64,000 bases of DNA. Origin: an uncultured Treponema sp. (GTDB lineage Bacteria; Spirochaetota; Spirochaetia; Treponematales; Treponemataceae). Where the stretch lies: NCBI GenBank assembly GCA_945877425.1, contig CAMCRZ010000003.1:62001-126000 (forward strand), read 5' to 3'. Positions within the stretch are counted from its first letter, which is position 1, and each line of letters begins with the position of its first letter. A program made the translations under genes and the position numbers. The notes below the pieces were generated by a model. It saw nothing but the letters and a program-made list of their open reading frames with translations, did no database searches and had not been told where the DNA came from. Shown in pieces: positions 16,870 to 26,403 of this stretch.

Positions 16870-16920
16870 AAGTTATCCACAGGATGATTGGTTTTAAAGT
16901 TACTATCCTGTGGATAACTT
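16870..16920. repeat. 16-bp perfect inverted repeat carrying two head-to-head DnaA boxes
   Basis: AAGTTATCCACAGGAT (16870-16885) and its exact reverse complement (16905-16920) flank a 19-nt spacer. Each arm contains one perfect DnaA box. Confidence 0.9.
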
Positions 16921-16958
16921 CACTATAAAAAAATTTAGGTTTTACTGATAATTCTATA

Positions 16959-16973
16959 TATTATAAGGAATTA
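16959..16973. repeat. 15-mer TATTATAAGGAATTA, copy 2
   Basis: Exact copy, again preceded by TAATTCT as at copy 1; lies between the inverted-repeat boxes and the last box of the cluster. Confidence 0.8.
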
Positions 16974-17052
16974 AATTAAAAATTTGCTTTAAGGAAGTAA
17001 AAACTAAACATAATACAACTGTGGATAACTTACAGGTCAAAATCAAATTTAA

Positions 17053-17110
17053 ATAAAAAAAAGACTGTCAAAAAGTTCCGTTATTATAAACTTAACTTAT
17101 TGAACAGTCT
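17053..17110 (-). terminator. gyrA terminator, member of a repeated hairpin family
   Basis: On the minus strand AGACTGTTCAATAAGTT folds back on a near-complementary AACTTTTTGACAGTCT and is followed by eight T. The TGTTCAATAAGTTAAG core recurs in hairpins near 43.75, 47.4 and 48.67 kb. Confidence 0.85.
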
Positions 17111-17118
17111 CTTAAAGA

Positions 17119-19593
17119 TTATTCGTTTTCTTTATTGCTGGCTATTCGGTCAATTCCTATTACATAATCTGGAGCTTGAATATCAACAACTCTAACGCCT
17201 GAACTTCCCCTACCCTGCTTTGAAATATCTTTCAGTTCAACTCGTAAAGACGTTCCCTGACTTGTTATGCACATAATGCTATCATCTTCTTTAACAGTAA
17301 GTGCACCAATAATTTCGCCTTTACTATCAACGTTTCCGAAAATACGCTGACCGGAAGTTCCTCTTCCATGAGCAGAGAATTCATCAAAATCAACTCGCTT
17401 ACCAAAACCGCTTTCTGTAATAACAAGAATTTCTGTATCTGGAATAACTGGAGTTGCTGCACAAAGTTCATCACCTTCAGAAAGTTTCATTCCGTTTACG
17501 CCACGACTGCTTCTTCCCATTGGACGAACATCTTCTTCTTTTATTCTAAGAGCCTGACCTCTTCGGCTTATAAGCATAATTTCAAAATTACCTGTTGAAA
17601 GAACTGTACTTACAAGTCTGTCACCTTCATCAAGGCGAATTGCCTGCATACCTCTTGACTTAGCATTACGGAAATCACTTGTAGGAGTTTTCTTAACAAT
17701 ACCGTTTGCAGTTGCCATAAACAAATATTCAACATCACTAAAATCACGGATTCTTTCTGTAATAGTAATTTCTTCATTAGCAGAAACCTGCAGCAGACTC
17801 TTTATATGAGAACCACGGCTTGTTTTACTTGCTTCCGGAATTTCGTGAACTTTAACCCAATAAGCTTTTCCCAAATTCGTTATAAACATCAAATGATCAT
17901 GAGTAGAAGCAACAAACATCTGGTTAATATAATCTTCTTCAACAAGTTTTGCTGAAATTGAACCTTTGCCTCCTCTACCCTGACTTTTATACAAACTTAC
18001 AGGAACACGTTTGATATAACCAAGTTTAGAAATCAGAATAACCATATCTTCTTCCTTAATCATATCTTCAACGTTTATGCTTTCAACTTCACTTGCAACA
18101 ATATCAGTTTTTCTGTCGTCACCGTATTTTTCTACAAGTTCGTTTGTATCATTTTTAATAATTTCAAGAATTTTTTCGTGATGTTCAAGTAAATCCCTGC
18201 AATAAGCAATCAACGCCTTACAGTCAGCCATTTCCTGCCTAAGATCATCAATACGCATATTTGTAAGACGACCAAGACGCATATCAACAATTGACTGAGC
18301 CTGAATATCATCAAAATTAAATTCCTTCATCAAATCGGCTTTAGCAGAATCTTCATTTCTACTTCCACGAATGATTTTTATAACTTTATCGATATTATCA
18401 ACTGCAATAATAAGCGCTTCAAGAATATGTTCATGTGCAAGTTCTTTGGAAAGAGTATAATTTGTTCTCCGGGTTATTACTTCATCACGATGATCTACGA
18501 AATGCTGAATTAACTGCTTAAGAGTTAAAATCTGCGGATGAAGCTTGTAATCATCATTTTTATCAGGAACAAGAGCAAGGTTTATAATTCCAAAACTTGA
18601 CTGTAAATCAGTTTTAGCAAAAAGCTGGTTAAGAATGATTTTTGTAACTGCACCTTTTTTAAGATCAACTACAAGACGCATGCCGACATTATCAGAAGTT
18701 TCATCGTTTGCTTCAACAATTCCTTCAATTGCTTTTTCTTCTGCAAGCTGATTTATTTTCTTAATGATTTTAGAAGTATCAACTCCATAAGGAACTTCAG
18801 TAAATACAATTGACTCTTTTCCAGTTTTAGATGTTTCTATAGTAAACTTTGAACGGATAATTATTTTTCCCCGACCAGTTGAATATGCTTTTTTAATACC
18901 TTCTGTTCCGTAGATAATTCCGCCTGTAGGGAAATCCGGACCTTTAACATACTGCATTAATTCTTCTACAGAAATATTCTGATTGTCAATGTAAGCACTT
19001 ATTGCAGCCGCTATTTCCTTAAGGTTATGAGTTGGCATTTTAGAAGACATACCAACAGCAATTCCGTCAGTTCCATTACAAAGAAGAAACGGAAACTTTG
19101 CAGGAAGAACAGAAGGTTCAGTTGTGGACTGATCAAAGTTAGAAATCATATTGACAGTGTCTTTTTCAATATCAATAACCATTTCTTCTGACATTTTAGA
19201 CATTTTGGCTTCAGTGTAACGATATGCAGCCGCCGGATCTCCTGCAGGTGTACCGAAATTACCTTTTGGAGTAATCATTGTATAGCGCTGAGAAAAATCC
19301 TGTCCTAAACGAACAAGTGCATCGTAAACAGAAGCATCACCGTGTGGATGGTAATGACCTAAAACTTCACCGACAATCTGTGCACATTTACGAGTAGGAC
19401 CGCTATTTGCAAGATGAAGCTTATGCATTGCATAAATAATTCTTCTGTGAACAGGTTTAAGTCCGTCACGAACATCAGGTAAAGCACGCTGAACAATAAC
19501 TGACATTGAATAATCAATATAAGCCTGCCTTACTTCATCTTCGATTGGAATATCAATTAAAGAGCCGCCCTCTTCTGTTTTTATTTCATCCAT
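17119..19593 (-). CDS. gyrA: DNA gyrase subunit A
   Basis: The breakage-reunion subunit of gyrase; with GyrB it introduces negative supercoils using ATP. The 824-residue protein has the catalytic Tyr126 in YRYTEAKM and the C-terminal GyrA-box in KSQGRGGKGS, which separates it from ParC. In the quinolone-determining region, HYHPHGDASVYD has Ala87 and Ser88 where E. coli has Ser83 and Ala84. The strand-passage loop reads GNFGTPAGDPAAA instead of the common GNFGSIDGD. An AGGAAA ribosome site precedes the ATG; gyrB ends 46 nt upstream, so the two form an operon. Confidence 0.97.
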   Translation of the reverse strand: MDEIKTEEGGSLIDIPIEDEVRQAYIDYSMSVIVQRALPDVRDGLKPVHRRIIYAMHKLHLANSGPTRKCAQIVGEVLGHYHPHGDASVYDALVRLGQDFSQRYTMITPKGNFGTPAGDPAAAYRYTEAKMSKMSEEMVIDIEKDTVNMISNFDQSTTEPSVLPAKFPFLLCNGTDGIAVGMSSKMPTHNLKEIAAAISAYIDNQNISVEELMQYVKGPDFPTGGIIYGTEGIKKAYSTGRGKIIIRSKFTIETSKTGKESIVFTEVPYGVDTSKIIKKINQLAEEKAIEGIVEANDETSDNVGMRLVVDLKKGAVTKIILNQLFAKTDLQSSFGIINLALVPDKNDDYKLHPQILTLKQLIQHFVDHRDEVITRRTNYTLSKELAHEHILEALIIAVDNIDKVIKIIRGSRNEDSAKADLMKEFNFDDIQAQSIVDMRLGRLTNMRIDDLRQEMADCKALIAYCRDLLEHHEKILEIIKNDTNELVEKYGDDRKTDIVASEVESINVEDMIKEEDMVILISKLGYIKRVPVSLYKSQGRGGKGSISAKLVEEDYINQMFVASTHDHLMFITNLGKAYWVKVHEIPEASKTSRGSHIKSLLQVSANEEITITERIRDFSDVEYLFMATANGIVKKTPTSDFRNAKSRGMQAIRLDEGDRLVSTVLSTGNFEIMLISRRGQALRIKEEDVRPMGRSSRGVNGMKLSEGDELCAATPVIPDTEILVITESGFGKRVDFDEFSAHGRGTSGQRIFGNVDSKGEIIGALTVKEDDSIMCITSQGTSLRVELKDISKQGRGSSGVRVVDIQAPDYVIGIDRIASNKENE

Positions 19594-19639
19594 TTTTGTT
19601 TCCTATAGTTTGATATTTTCGTATTTATTTGAACTTATT

Positions 19640-21613
19640 TTAGAAATCAAGGTTTGCCGAAGCAGCATTTTCTTCAATGAATTTACGTCTAGGTTCAACT
19701 TCTTCTCCCATACAAACACTGAAAATTCTGTCTGCAGCAATTGCATCTGGAACAGTTACTCTCTTCATTTTTCTGTTTTTAGGATCCATTGTAGTTGTCC
19801 AGAGTTCAACACCGTCCATTTCACCAAGACCTTTAAAACGCTGAACTGTTGCTTTTGAAGCCTGATCTCCAAGACTTTCCATTACAACACGACGTTCTTC
19901 ATCTGTGTAAACGTAAGTAACTTTTTTTCCAACCTTAATTCCATAAAGCGGAGGCATTGCAAGATAAATATGACCGTTTTCAATAAGAGCCGGCATATAT
20001 CGGAAAAAGAATGTAAGAAGCAATGTTCTGATATGGCTTCCGTCAACATCAGCATCAGCCATAATGATGATTTTATGATACCTTAACTTTGATATGTCAA
20101 AATCTTTGCCGAAACCAGTTCCTAAAGTTGCAATAACAGGATTAAGCTTTTCGTTGTCCATTACTTTGTCAGCACGAACTTTTTCTACATTAAGCATTTT
20201 TCCCCAAAGCGGAAGAATTGCCTGTGTTTTAGAATCACGTCCTTTTTTAGCTGAACCGCCTGCAGAATCTCCTTCGACAATATAAACTTCACATTGTGAA
20301 GGATCATTTTTAATAGAACAATCAGCAAGTTTTTCCGGCTTTCCAAATCCGCCTGTAAACTTTTTACGCATATTGTCTTTAGCTTTTCTTGCAGCAATTC
20401 TGGCAGCAGCTTCATTAACTGCTTTTTCAAGAATAGCATCTACAACTTGAGGATTTTGTTCACAGAAAAGAGTAAATTTATCTTTTACAAGAGAATCAAC
20501 ATAACCTCGAACTTCAGAATTTCCAAGCTTAGTTTTTGTCTGACCTTCAAACTGAGGTTCAGGAACTTTAACAGAAAGAACTGCCGTTAAACCAGAACGT
20601 ACATCGTCGCCGGTTAATTTTTCATAAGCTTCTTTTTCATCTTTTTTATCAGACTTTTTCTTGTCGTAGTCTTTATTTAATTTTTTTATAAGCTTTTCAC
20701 GTTTTTCAAACTCTTTGTTTAAAACTAAAGTTAAGGCTGTTTTAAATCCGTCTAAATGAGTTCCGCCTTCACGTGTGTTAATATCGTTTACATAAGAATG
20801 AACTGCTTCTGCAAAACCATCGTTCCACTGCATTGAAACTTCAATAGAAATATCGTTAATTTCTCCGCTAATGTAAATTGGTTCTTCAGGAAATACCTGC
20901 TTGCCTTCATTCAAGTAAGACGTATAATGCTTAATTCCGCCTTCAAAAATATAAGTAACTTCTTTAGGATTTTCCAGACGCTCATCACGAAAAATAATAG
21001 TTACTCCAGGATTTAAAAATGCAAGTTCACGAAGTCGGGCTGCAAGTACATCAAAATTGTATGTTGTAGTTTCAGTAAAAATTGAACCGTCAGCTTTCCA
21101 GCGAATTGTAGTTCCGTGCAAAGAAGATTCTTCCAAACACTTTACGTCATAAACAGGAATGCCTTTTTCATACTTCTGCTCATAATGGTGACCGTCACGA
21201 TAAACATCAGCTGTCATCCACACAGACAAAGCGTTAACACAAGAAACACCAACTCCATGCAAACCGCCGGAAACTTTATAAGTTGATTTATCAAATTTTC
21301 CGCCTGCATGAAGTCTTGTCAGAACAAGCTCAAGTGCACTTACTTTTTCAGTAGGATGCATTGCAACAGGAATTCCGCGACCATTATCTTCAACACGACA
21401 AATATCATCTTTTTCAAGAGCAACAACAATTCTATCACAATGATGAGCCATTGCTTCGTCAATACTGTTATCTACAACTTCATAAACAAGATGATGCAAC
21501 CCGTTTGGTCCTGTAGAACCTATATACATACCAGGTCTTTTTCTAACCGCTTCAAGTCCGTGTAAAACTTGAATACTATCAGCACCATAACTTTTGGATT
21601 TTTCGTCAGACAT
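19640..21613 (-). CDS. gyrB: DNA gyrase subunit B
   Basis: The ATPase and Toprim subunit of gyrase. Residues near 15-220 are the GHKL ATPase (GLEAVRKRPGMYIGST, EVVDNSIDEAMA, GRGIPVAMHP). The Toprim domain has VEGDSAGGSAKKGRD with the catalytic Glu and DADVDGSHIRTLLL with the metal-binding Asp residues. Length 657 is slightly above the usual 635-650; a Lys/Asp-rich insert (KKLNKDYDKKKSDKKDEKEA) lies in the transducer region. It is divergent from dnaA across a 227-bp gap. Confidence 0.97.
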   Translation of the reverse strand: MSDEKSKSYGADSIQVLHGLEAVRKRPGMYIGSTGPNGLHHLVYEVVDNSIDEAMAHHCDRIVVALEKDDICRVEDNGRGIPVAMHPTEKVSALELVLTRLHAGGKFDKSTYKVSGGLHGVGVSCVNALSVWMTADVYRDGHHYEQKYEKGIPVYDVKCLEESSLHGTTIRWKADGSIFTETTTYNFDVLAARLRELAFLNPGVTIIFRDERLENPKEVTYIFEGGIKHYTSYLNEGKQVFPEEPIYISGEINDISIEVSMQWNDGFAEAVHSYVNDINTREGGTHLDGFKTALTLVLNKEFEKREKLIKKLNKDYDKKKSDKKDEKEAYEKLTGDDVRSGLTAVLSVKVPEPQFEGQTKTKLGNSEVRGYVDSLVKDKFTLFCEQNPQVVDAILEKAVNEAAARIAARKAKDNMRKKFTGGFGKPEKLADCSIKNDPSQCEVYIVEGDSAGGSAKKGRDSKTQAILPLWGKMLNVEKVRADKVMDNEKLNPVIATLGTGFGKDFDISKLRYHKIIIMADADVDGSHIRTLLLTFFFRYMPALIENGHIYLAMPPLYGIKVGKKVTYVYTDEERRVVMESLGDQASKATVQRFKGLGEMDGVELWTTTMDPKNRKMKRVTVPDAIAADRIFSVCMGEEVEPRRKFIEENAASANLDF

Positions 21614-21801
21614 TTTAAACCCCGAAAAAGCAATAATTTTCTTAAATAATTTACTTATATATTGGAATAAAATTATACTTTTTAAAGGTAAAAAAGTAAA
21701 GTTATAGCTAAAGAAGTTAAATGCAGCTGAATGTGCTTAACAAAAACGACTGCAAAAAAGCTTTGAAATAAAAATAAAACTAACAAATACATTTGTATAT
21801 A

Positions 21802-21832
21802 TGTGGATAACCCTGTGAAAATTTAATATAAT
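21802..21832 (+). promoter_or_regulatory. dnaA promoter with an embedded DnaA box
   Basis: A perfect DnaA box TGTGGATAA (21802-21810) lies over the -35 position of a -10 TATAAT (21827-21832). The start would be near 21839, 2 nt before the ATG, so the message looks leaderless. The box placement suggests self-repression by DnaA. Confidence 0.65.
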
Positions 21833-21840
21833 ACGCAGCT

Positions 21841-23349
21841 ATGAGTGAACATAATTATCAGGCTTTCTGGGAAGAAGCTTTAAATCAAATCCATCAGGAA
21901 TATGCAGCAAAAGGTGAAGAAAACGAATTTCAAATCTGGTTCAATATGGAATATGTTGAAGATACGCTGAATGAAATTACTGTTTCTGTTGCTTCAGATT
22001 TTATGTGGTTTAAGATGAACGATATGCATTATGTTTCTTCCATTGAAGCAAAGCTTTGTGAACTTACGGGAAGAAATTTAAAAATAAAACCTTTAATCCG
22101 CAAAAATTCTATAAAGAAGCGTGAAGAAATAATTGAAGATTTAAAAAAATCATCTGTAAGCAAAAACACTGATACACAAAATGCAACTTCTTACGTTAAG
22201 CCAGAAAGAAGTGAATTTATTCAGTCACAAAACAATGAACCTCAAAACGAAAAAGTTTCATCTCCTTTAAATATTTCTACACCTAAAGAGTTTAAAATTC
22301 ATCCGCAGTTGAATTCAAACTATACATTTGAAAATTTCGTAATTGGTGATAAAAACGAATTTGCTTACAGTGCATCTCTGGCTGTTGCAAAAAATCCAGG
22401 CAAAGCTTACAACCCTATTCTTATTTACGGCGGCGTTGGTTTAGGAAAGACTCACCTTATGCACTCAATAGGAAACTACATTTACAATCAGCGCGGCGAA
22501 AATCTTAAAATGACTTATCTTACGGCAGAAAATTTTACAAACGAGTTTTTATTTTCTTTGCGTAACAAAACTACAGAACAGTTTAAAAATAAATACAGAA
22601 AGCTGGACGTTCTTTTACTTGATGATATTCATTTCATTACGGACAAGGAAGTTGTTCAGGAAGAACTTTTCCATACATTTGAAGCACTTTATCAAAAAAA
22701 GGCTCAGATGGTTTTTACCTGCGACCGTCCTATTAACGAACTTAAAAATATTGAAGACAGACTTAAAAACAGATTTACACGAGGAATGTCCGTAAACCTT
22801 CAACTTGAAAGTTATGAAGTTAGAGTTGCAATTCTTCAGAAAAAAATAATTGATATGGGCAAACGCATTCCGGAAGATTTTCCTAATGATGTAATTGATT
22901 TTGTTGCTAAAAACGTTCAGACAAATATACGCGACCTTGAAGGAATTCTTACAAATCTTGTAGGCTACATTGATTTAATAAAGAAGCCTCTTACTTTAGA
23001 GTTTGCACAGAATACAATAAGAAACACTCTCAATCAAATTCAGACAGCTTCAATTTCCATAGAGACAATACAAAAAGTTGTAGCTGATCATTACAACATT
23101 TCACTTAGCGATATAAAAGGCAAAAAGAAAACAAAAAAATTTATCGGTCCAAGGCAGATTGCAATTTATATAGCAAGGCAGATGGGAGGATATTCTTATC
23201 CTCAGCTGGGAGATGAATTTGGCGGAAAAGATCACACTACAATGATGCACAGTTTTAATCTTATAAACGACAGAATAAAAATCGATTCAAACCTTGATCA
23301 GATAATAAAAGTCCTTATGAGAGAAATTCAGGATTACAAAAAGCAGTAA
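21841..23349 (+). CDS. dnaA: Chromosomal replication initiator protein DnaA
   Basis: AAA+ initiator that binds DnaA boxes and melts oriC. The 502-residue protein has an N-terminal helicase-contact domain, a low-complexity linker (about 95-150), Walker A GGVGLGKTHLMHS near residue 198, Walker B LLLDDIHFI, and the domain IV signature GKDHTTMMHSFNLI near the C-terminus. No Shine-Dalgarno is present; the -10 box is 8 nt before the ATG. The upstream DnaA box and the boxes and trios just downstream match its role. Confidence 0.98.
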   Translation: MSEHNYQAFWEEALNQIHQEYAAKGEENEFQIWFNMEYVEDTLNEITVSVASDFMWFKMNDMHYVSSIEAKLCELTGRNLKIKPLIRKNSIKKREEIIEDLKKSSVSKNTDTQNATSYVKPERSEFIQSQNNEPQNEKVSSPLNISTPKEFKIHPQLNSNYTFENFVIGDKNEFAYSASLAVAKNPGKAYNPILIYGGVGLGKTHLMHSIGNYIYNQRGENLKMTYLTAENFTNEFLFSLRNKTTEQFKNKYRKLDVLLLDDIHFITDKEVVQEELFHTFEALYQKKAQMVFTCDRPINELKNIEDRLKNRFTRGMSVNLQLESYEVRVAILQKKIIDMGKRIPEDFPNDVIDFVAKNVQTNIRDLEGILTNLVGYIDLIKKPLTLEFAQNTIRNTLNQIQTASISIETIQKVVADHYNISLSDIKGKKKTKKFIGPRQIAIYIARQMGGYSYPQLGDEFGGKDHTTMMHSFNLINDRIKIDSNLDQIIKVLMREIQDYKKQ

Positions 23350-23595
23350 ATAAGTTGTGGAAAACCGGTGAATTTTATGATACAATTCTGTAGAATTCTG
23401 CTGGAAATTTGAGCTTCCTGTGAATTTGTTAATTTAAAGTGAATTCAAAACACTGAGTTATCCACTTTAAAACTTTATATATTATAAGGAATTAAGTGAG
23501 TTATTAAGAAATTCACAAGCCCTACTACTAATACTACTAAAATTTATAAATTTAGTAAATTTAGGAACAGTTAATTATTTTTATGGAGATATACA
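23350..23595 (+). other. Probable oriC unwinding region between dnaA and dnaN
   Basis: Contains near-consensus DnaA boxes TGTGGAAAA (23356-23364) and TTATCCACT (23458-23466), the 15-mer TATTATAAGGAATTA, then a short GC step (GCCC) and six DnaA-trio triplets CTA CTA CTA ATA CTA CTA (23522-23539), followed by AT-rich DNA. This order, box then GC step then trios, is the established basal unwinding system of bacterial origins. Confidence 0.85.
23480..23494. repeat. 15-mer TATTATAAGGAATTA, copy 3
   Basis: Exact copy inside oriC, between the TTATCCACT box and the DnaA-trios. The extended match with copy 2 is TATATATTATAAGGAATTAA. Confidence 0.85.
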
Positions 23596-24717
23596 ATGAA
23601 ATTTACTTTTGACAAAGATGCAATGATAAAAGAAATAGCTATTGCACAGGAAATTATTGATACAAAAAACGTAGGATCCATTTTATCAAATGTTTTGCTG
23701 AATGCTTCAAACAACACTTTAACAATAAAGGCAACAAATATAAAAGTAAATTTTGAAACTCAAATTCCAGTTCAAGTTATAGAAGAAGGATGTACAACTA
23801 TTTATTGTGATAAATTCCTTGGTTACCTTTCACTGCTTCCAGAAGGAGAAGTTGAATTTACTCAGGAAATGAATGGAGAAGAACAGTCTGTAACGGCAAT
23901 TATAAAATCACTTGCAATAAACAGTAAATCTCAAATAAAAAGTAAGTCTCAGGATAAATTCCCTGATTTTGCTACTGCTGAAGATGTACCTTATTTTGAA
24001 ATTCCCTCAAAAGATATAAAAGAAATGATTGCCCAGACATCATTTGCTGTAAGTGAAGATGAAACACGTTACTTTATGAATGGCGTATTTTTTGAAAAGA
24101 AAGAAGATAATTTAAATCTCGTTGCAACAGACGGAAGACGTTTAAGTTTTGCTTCTAAAAATATTCTTTCAGGAGTAAATGATTTTCCTTCAGCCATTGT
24201 TCATCCAAAGATTTTAAACATCATTCTTAAACATGCTCCGGAAGAAGGAAATATTTCCATTGCTATCGTTGATAAAATGATTTTCTTTAAGTTTGGAAAT
24301 TATAAGTTTGGTTCTGTACTTCTTGAAGGTCAGTTTCCAAATTACGTAAGAGTTATTCCGGAACAGCAGTCACATAAGTTTTTTGTAGAAAAGAATGAAC
24401 TTCTTGGTTCATTAAGACGTGTTGCCCAAATGGTTGATAAAAAAGCTGGAAGAATTTTCTTTAACCTTAGCAGTGGAGTTTTGAAAATCACATCTCAGCA
24501 GTTAGATTTAGGAAGTTCAGAAGAAAGCATTCCATGCGAGTACGACGGTGAATCTTATTCTATTGCACTTAATTATCGTTACATTGATGAACCTTTGCGT
24601 GTAATTGAGTCAGACAGAATTTGTTTTGAGTTTACAGAAGAAATGAAAGCTGTAACTATGAAGTCAGAACCTGCCGCTGATTTTTTCCACATTATTATGC
24701 CAATGCAGAAGGAATAA
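23596..24717 (+). CDS. dnaN: DNA polymerase III beta subunit (sliding clamp)
   Basis: Forms the ring clamp that holds the polymerase on DNA. The 373-residue protein has the three-part clamp pattern and the typical central FAVSEDETRYFMNGVFFE, VATDGRRLS and C-terminal IIMPMQKE stretches. A GGAGAT ribosome site is 7 nt before the ATG. recF begins directly after its stop codon, and the following genes through jag are closely packed, so it heads the operon downstream of oriC. Confidence 0.97.
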   Translation: MKFTFDKDAMIKEIAIAQEIIDTKNVGSILSNVLLNASNNTLTIKATNIKVNFETQIPVQVIEEGCTTIYCDKFLGYLSLLPEGEVEFTQEMNGEEQSVTAIIKSLAINSKSQIKSKSQDKFPDFATAEDVPYFEIPSKDIKEMIAQTSFAVSEDETRYFMNGVFFEKKEDNLNLVATDGRRLSFASKNILSGVNDFPSAIVHPKILNIILKHAPEEGNISIAIVDKMIFFKFGNYKFGSVLLEGQFPNYVRVIPEQQSHKFFVEKNELLGSLRRVAQMVDKKAGRIFFNLSSGVLKITSQQLDLGSSEESIPCEYDGESYSIALNYRYIDEPLRVIESDRICFEFTEEMKAVTMKSEPAADFFHIIMPMQKE

Positions 24718-25812
24718 TTGCCGTTTCTTAAAATCTCTCCTGTAAATTTTAGAAATCTCAATAATGAGACTATTGATTTGTCTGCAAAAGAAGTTTTTTT
24801 TACCGGAGAAAATGGTCAGGGAAAAAGCAATCTTCTTGAAGCATTGTATTATTCTTCTTACGGCTCTTCTTTTAGAACTCATAATGACAATGAGCTTATA
24901 AAAAACGGCGAAAATTCTATGAGTGTAAGATCAATGTTCAGGGAAGAATCTGGCTCAACTCATATGACTGCAATTGTAATTTCCAATAAAACTAAAAAAA
25001 TTGAAAAAGACGGAAAGACGCTTTACGACAGAAAAGATTTAATCAATACAATGCCATGCGTTTTGTATAATCATGATGATTTGGACTTTGTAATCGGTTC
25101 TCCTGAAAGAAAACGCTTTTTCATTGATCAGACACTTAGCATGCACGACGTTATGTACATAGATACAACCCGCAGATACAAGCGTGTGCTTAAAAACAGA
25201 AATATTTCACTTAAAGAAAAAAAATACAGTTTGCTTGAATCTTATGACATTCAGCTTGTTCAGTACGGACTTGAAATTCAGCAGAAACGCAAGACTTCAA
25301 TTTTTCAGTTTAATGAAATATTCGGAAAGCTATATGAAAACGTAACAGGAATAGACGGCGTTAAAATAAATTACGTACCTTCCTGGCAAAGTGAAAATTC
25401 CAATATTCCTTCTGTAAATGAAGTATTGGATGAAATCCTTAAAAAAAGAGAAGCTGAAAAAATAATGTGTACAACTATGTCTGGACCGCATAGAGACAGA
25501 ATTAATTTTATTAGAAAAGGTGTGCCTTTTGTTCCTAAAGCTTCAACTGGACAGAGAAGGCTTATTGCTTTAATTTTACGTACAGCACAAGCGATTTTTT
25601 ATCATCAGGTAACAAATAAAAAGCCGGTTCTTCTTATGGATGATGTTTTACTTGAACTTGATCCTGACAAAAGGCAAAAAGTTACGTCTCTTTTACCTGA
25701 ATATGATCAGCTTTTCTGTACATTTTTAAACGGCGAACCTTACGAACGATATAAGAAAAGTTCAACTAAAGTATACAAAATTGAAAAAGGCGGATGGACA
25801 TTAACTCAATGA
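24718..25812 (+). CDS. recF: DNA replication and repair protein RecF
   Basis: SMC-like ATPase that helps load RecA at gaps via RecO and RecR. The 364-residue protein has Walker A TGENGQGKSNLLEAL near residue 30, the ABC-type signature STGQRRLIALILRTAQ, and Walker B LLMDDVLLELDPDKR. The start is TTG immediately after the dnaN TAA, with AGAAGG 6 nt upstream; no ATG fits the family N-terminus LKISPVNFRNL better. It overlaps the next gene slightly. Confidence 0.95.
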   Translation: MPFLKISPVNFRNLNNETIDLSAKEVFFTGENGQGKSNLLEALYYSSYGSSFRTHNDNELIKNGENSMSVRSMFREESGSTHMTAIVISNKTKKIEKDGKTLYDRKDLINTMPCVLYNHDDLDFVIGSPERKRFFIDQTLSMHDVMYIDTTRRYKRVLKNRNISLKEKKYSLLESYDIQLVQYGLEIQQKRKTSIFQFNEIFGKLYENVTGIDGVKINYVPSWQSENSNIPSVNEVLDEILKKREAEKIMCTTMSGPHRDRINFIRKGVPFVPKASTGQRRLIALILRTAQAIFYHQVTNKKPVLLMDDVLLELDPDKRQKVTSLLPEYDQLFCTFLNGEPYERYKKSSTKVYKIEKGGWTLTQ

Positions 25813-26357
25813 ATGATGAAGTAAGAGATTTTTCTCAAATAGTTAATAATGTTTTTAAAAATATAAAAGTTTCCGATGTTCAGAATTCTGTAAAAACAAT
25901 TGATGTGTGGCAGAAAATTTTGCTTAGGATAAAATCAGCAGACAATCCAAATGAAGGCGAAAATCTTGCTATTCACAGCCGGGTAATTGATTTTAAAAAC
26001 GGAGTACTTTTTGTAGAAGCAGATCATCCTGGCTGGATAGAACTATTGCAGCTTCATAAAAAATATATTCTTAAAGGATTAAAAATAGAAAATCCTGGTT
26101 TAAAAGTTGAAACAATTGCATTTGTACTTAAAGGCAAAAAGGCTGACGTAATTGATTTTGAAAAGACAAAGTCAACGAATGAAAACTTAAAAAATACAAT
26201 GCAGAAACAGTATGATGAAGCAGAAAAAAATCTTGAAAAAGCCGGATTTGCTTCTTTCCAGAATGAAACTGCTGAAAAGAAAAAACTTCCCGAAAAATTA
26301 GCTTCTTTGTTTGATGATTTAAAACAAACTATGTTGACCAATTCTGAAAATAAATGA
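25794..26357 (+). CDS. DUF721/DciA-family protein
   Basis: A 187-residue protein between recF and rpmH, the usual place of the DUF721 family. Family members include DciA, which loads the replicative helicase DnaB where DnaC is absent. The KH-like DUF721 core is about residues 20-105 (VDVWQKILLRIKSADN, LFVEADHPGWIELLQLHKKYIL); the C-terminal half is a charged, probably helical tail. The start is uncertain: ATG 25794 overlaps recF by 19 nt, while ATG 25809 gives an ATGA coupling with the recF stop. Confidence 0.82.
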   Translation: MDINSMNDEVRDFSQIVNNVFKNIKVSDVQNSVKTIDVWQKILLRIKSADNPNEGENLAIHSRVIDFKNGVLFVEADHPGWIELLQLHKKYILKGLKIENPGLKVETIAFVLKGKKADVIDFEKTKSTNENLKNTMQKQYDEAEKNLEKAGFASFQNETAEKKKLPEKLASLFDDLKQTMLTNSENK

Positions 26358-26403
26358 TAATATCTATCACCACTATCGTATATTTTTTTAGGAGTTGTTA
26401 ATT

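Larger units (their letters stand above)
16743..17028. other. DnaA-box cluster beside the parS array
   Basis: Four perfect DnaA boxes and one near match: TTATCCACA at 16743-16751 and 16873-16881, TTATCCATA at 16862-16870, and TGTGGATAA at 16909-16917 and 17020-17028. Between them are two AT-rich stretches, each with the 15-mer TATTATAAGGAATTA. It could be an accessory DnaA-binding region or a second part of a bipartite origin; the dnaA-dnaN gap has the unwinding signature. Confidence 0.8.

Noticed and set aside
15630-17118. Hidden genes or small RNAs in the 1.5-kb gene-free stretch
   Set aside because: No ORF with ribosome site, no promoter-terminator pair; parS sites, repeats and DnaA boxes account for the structure seen.
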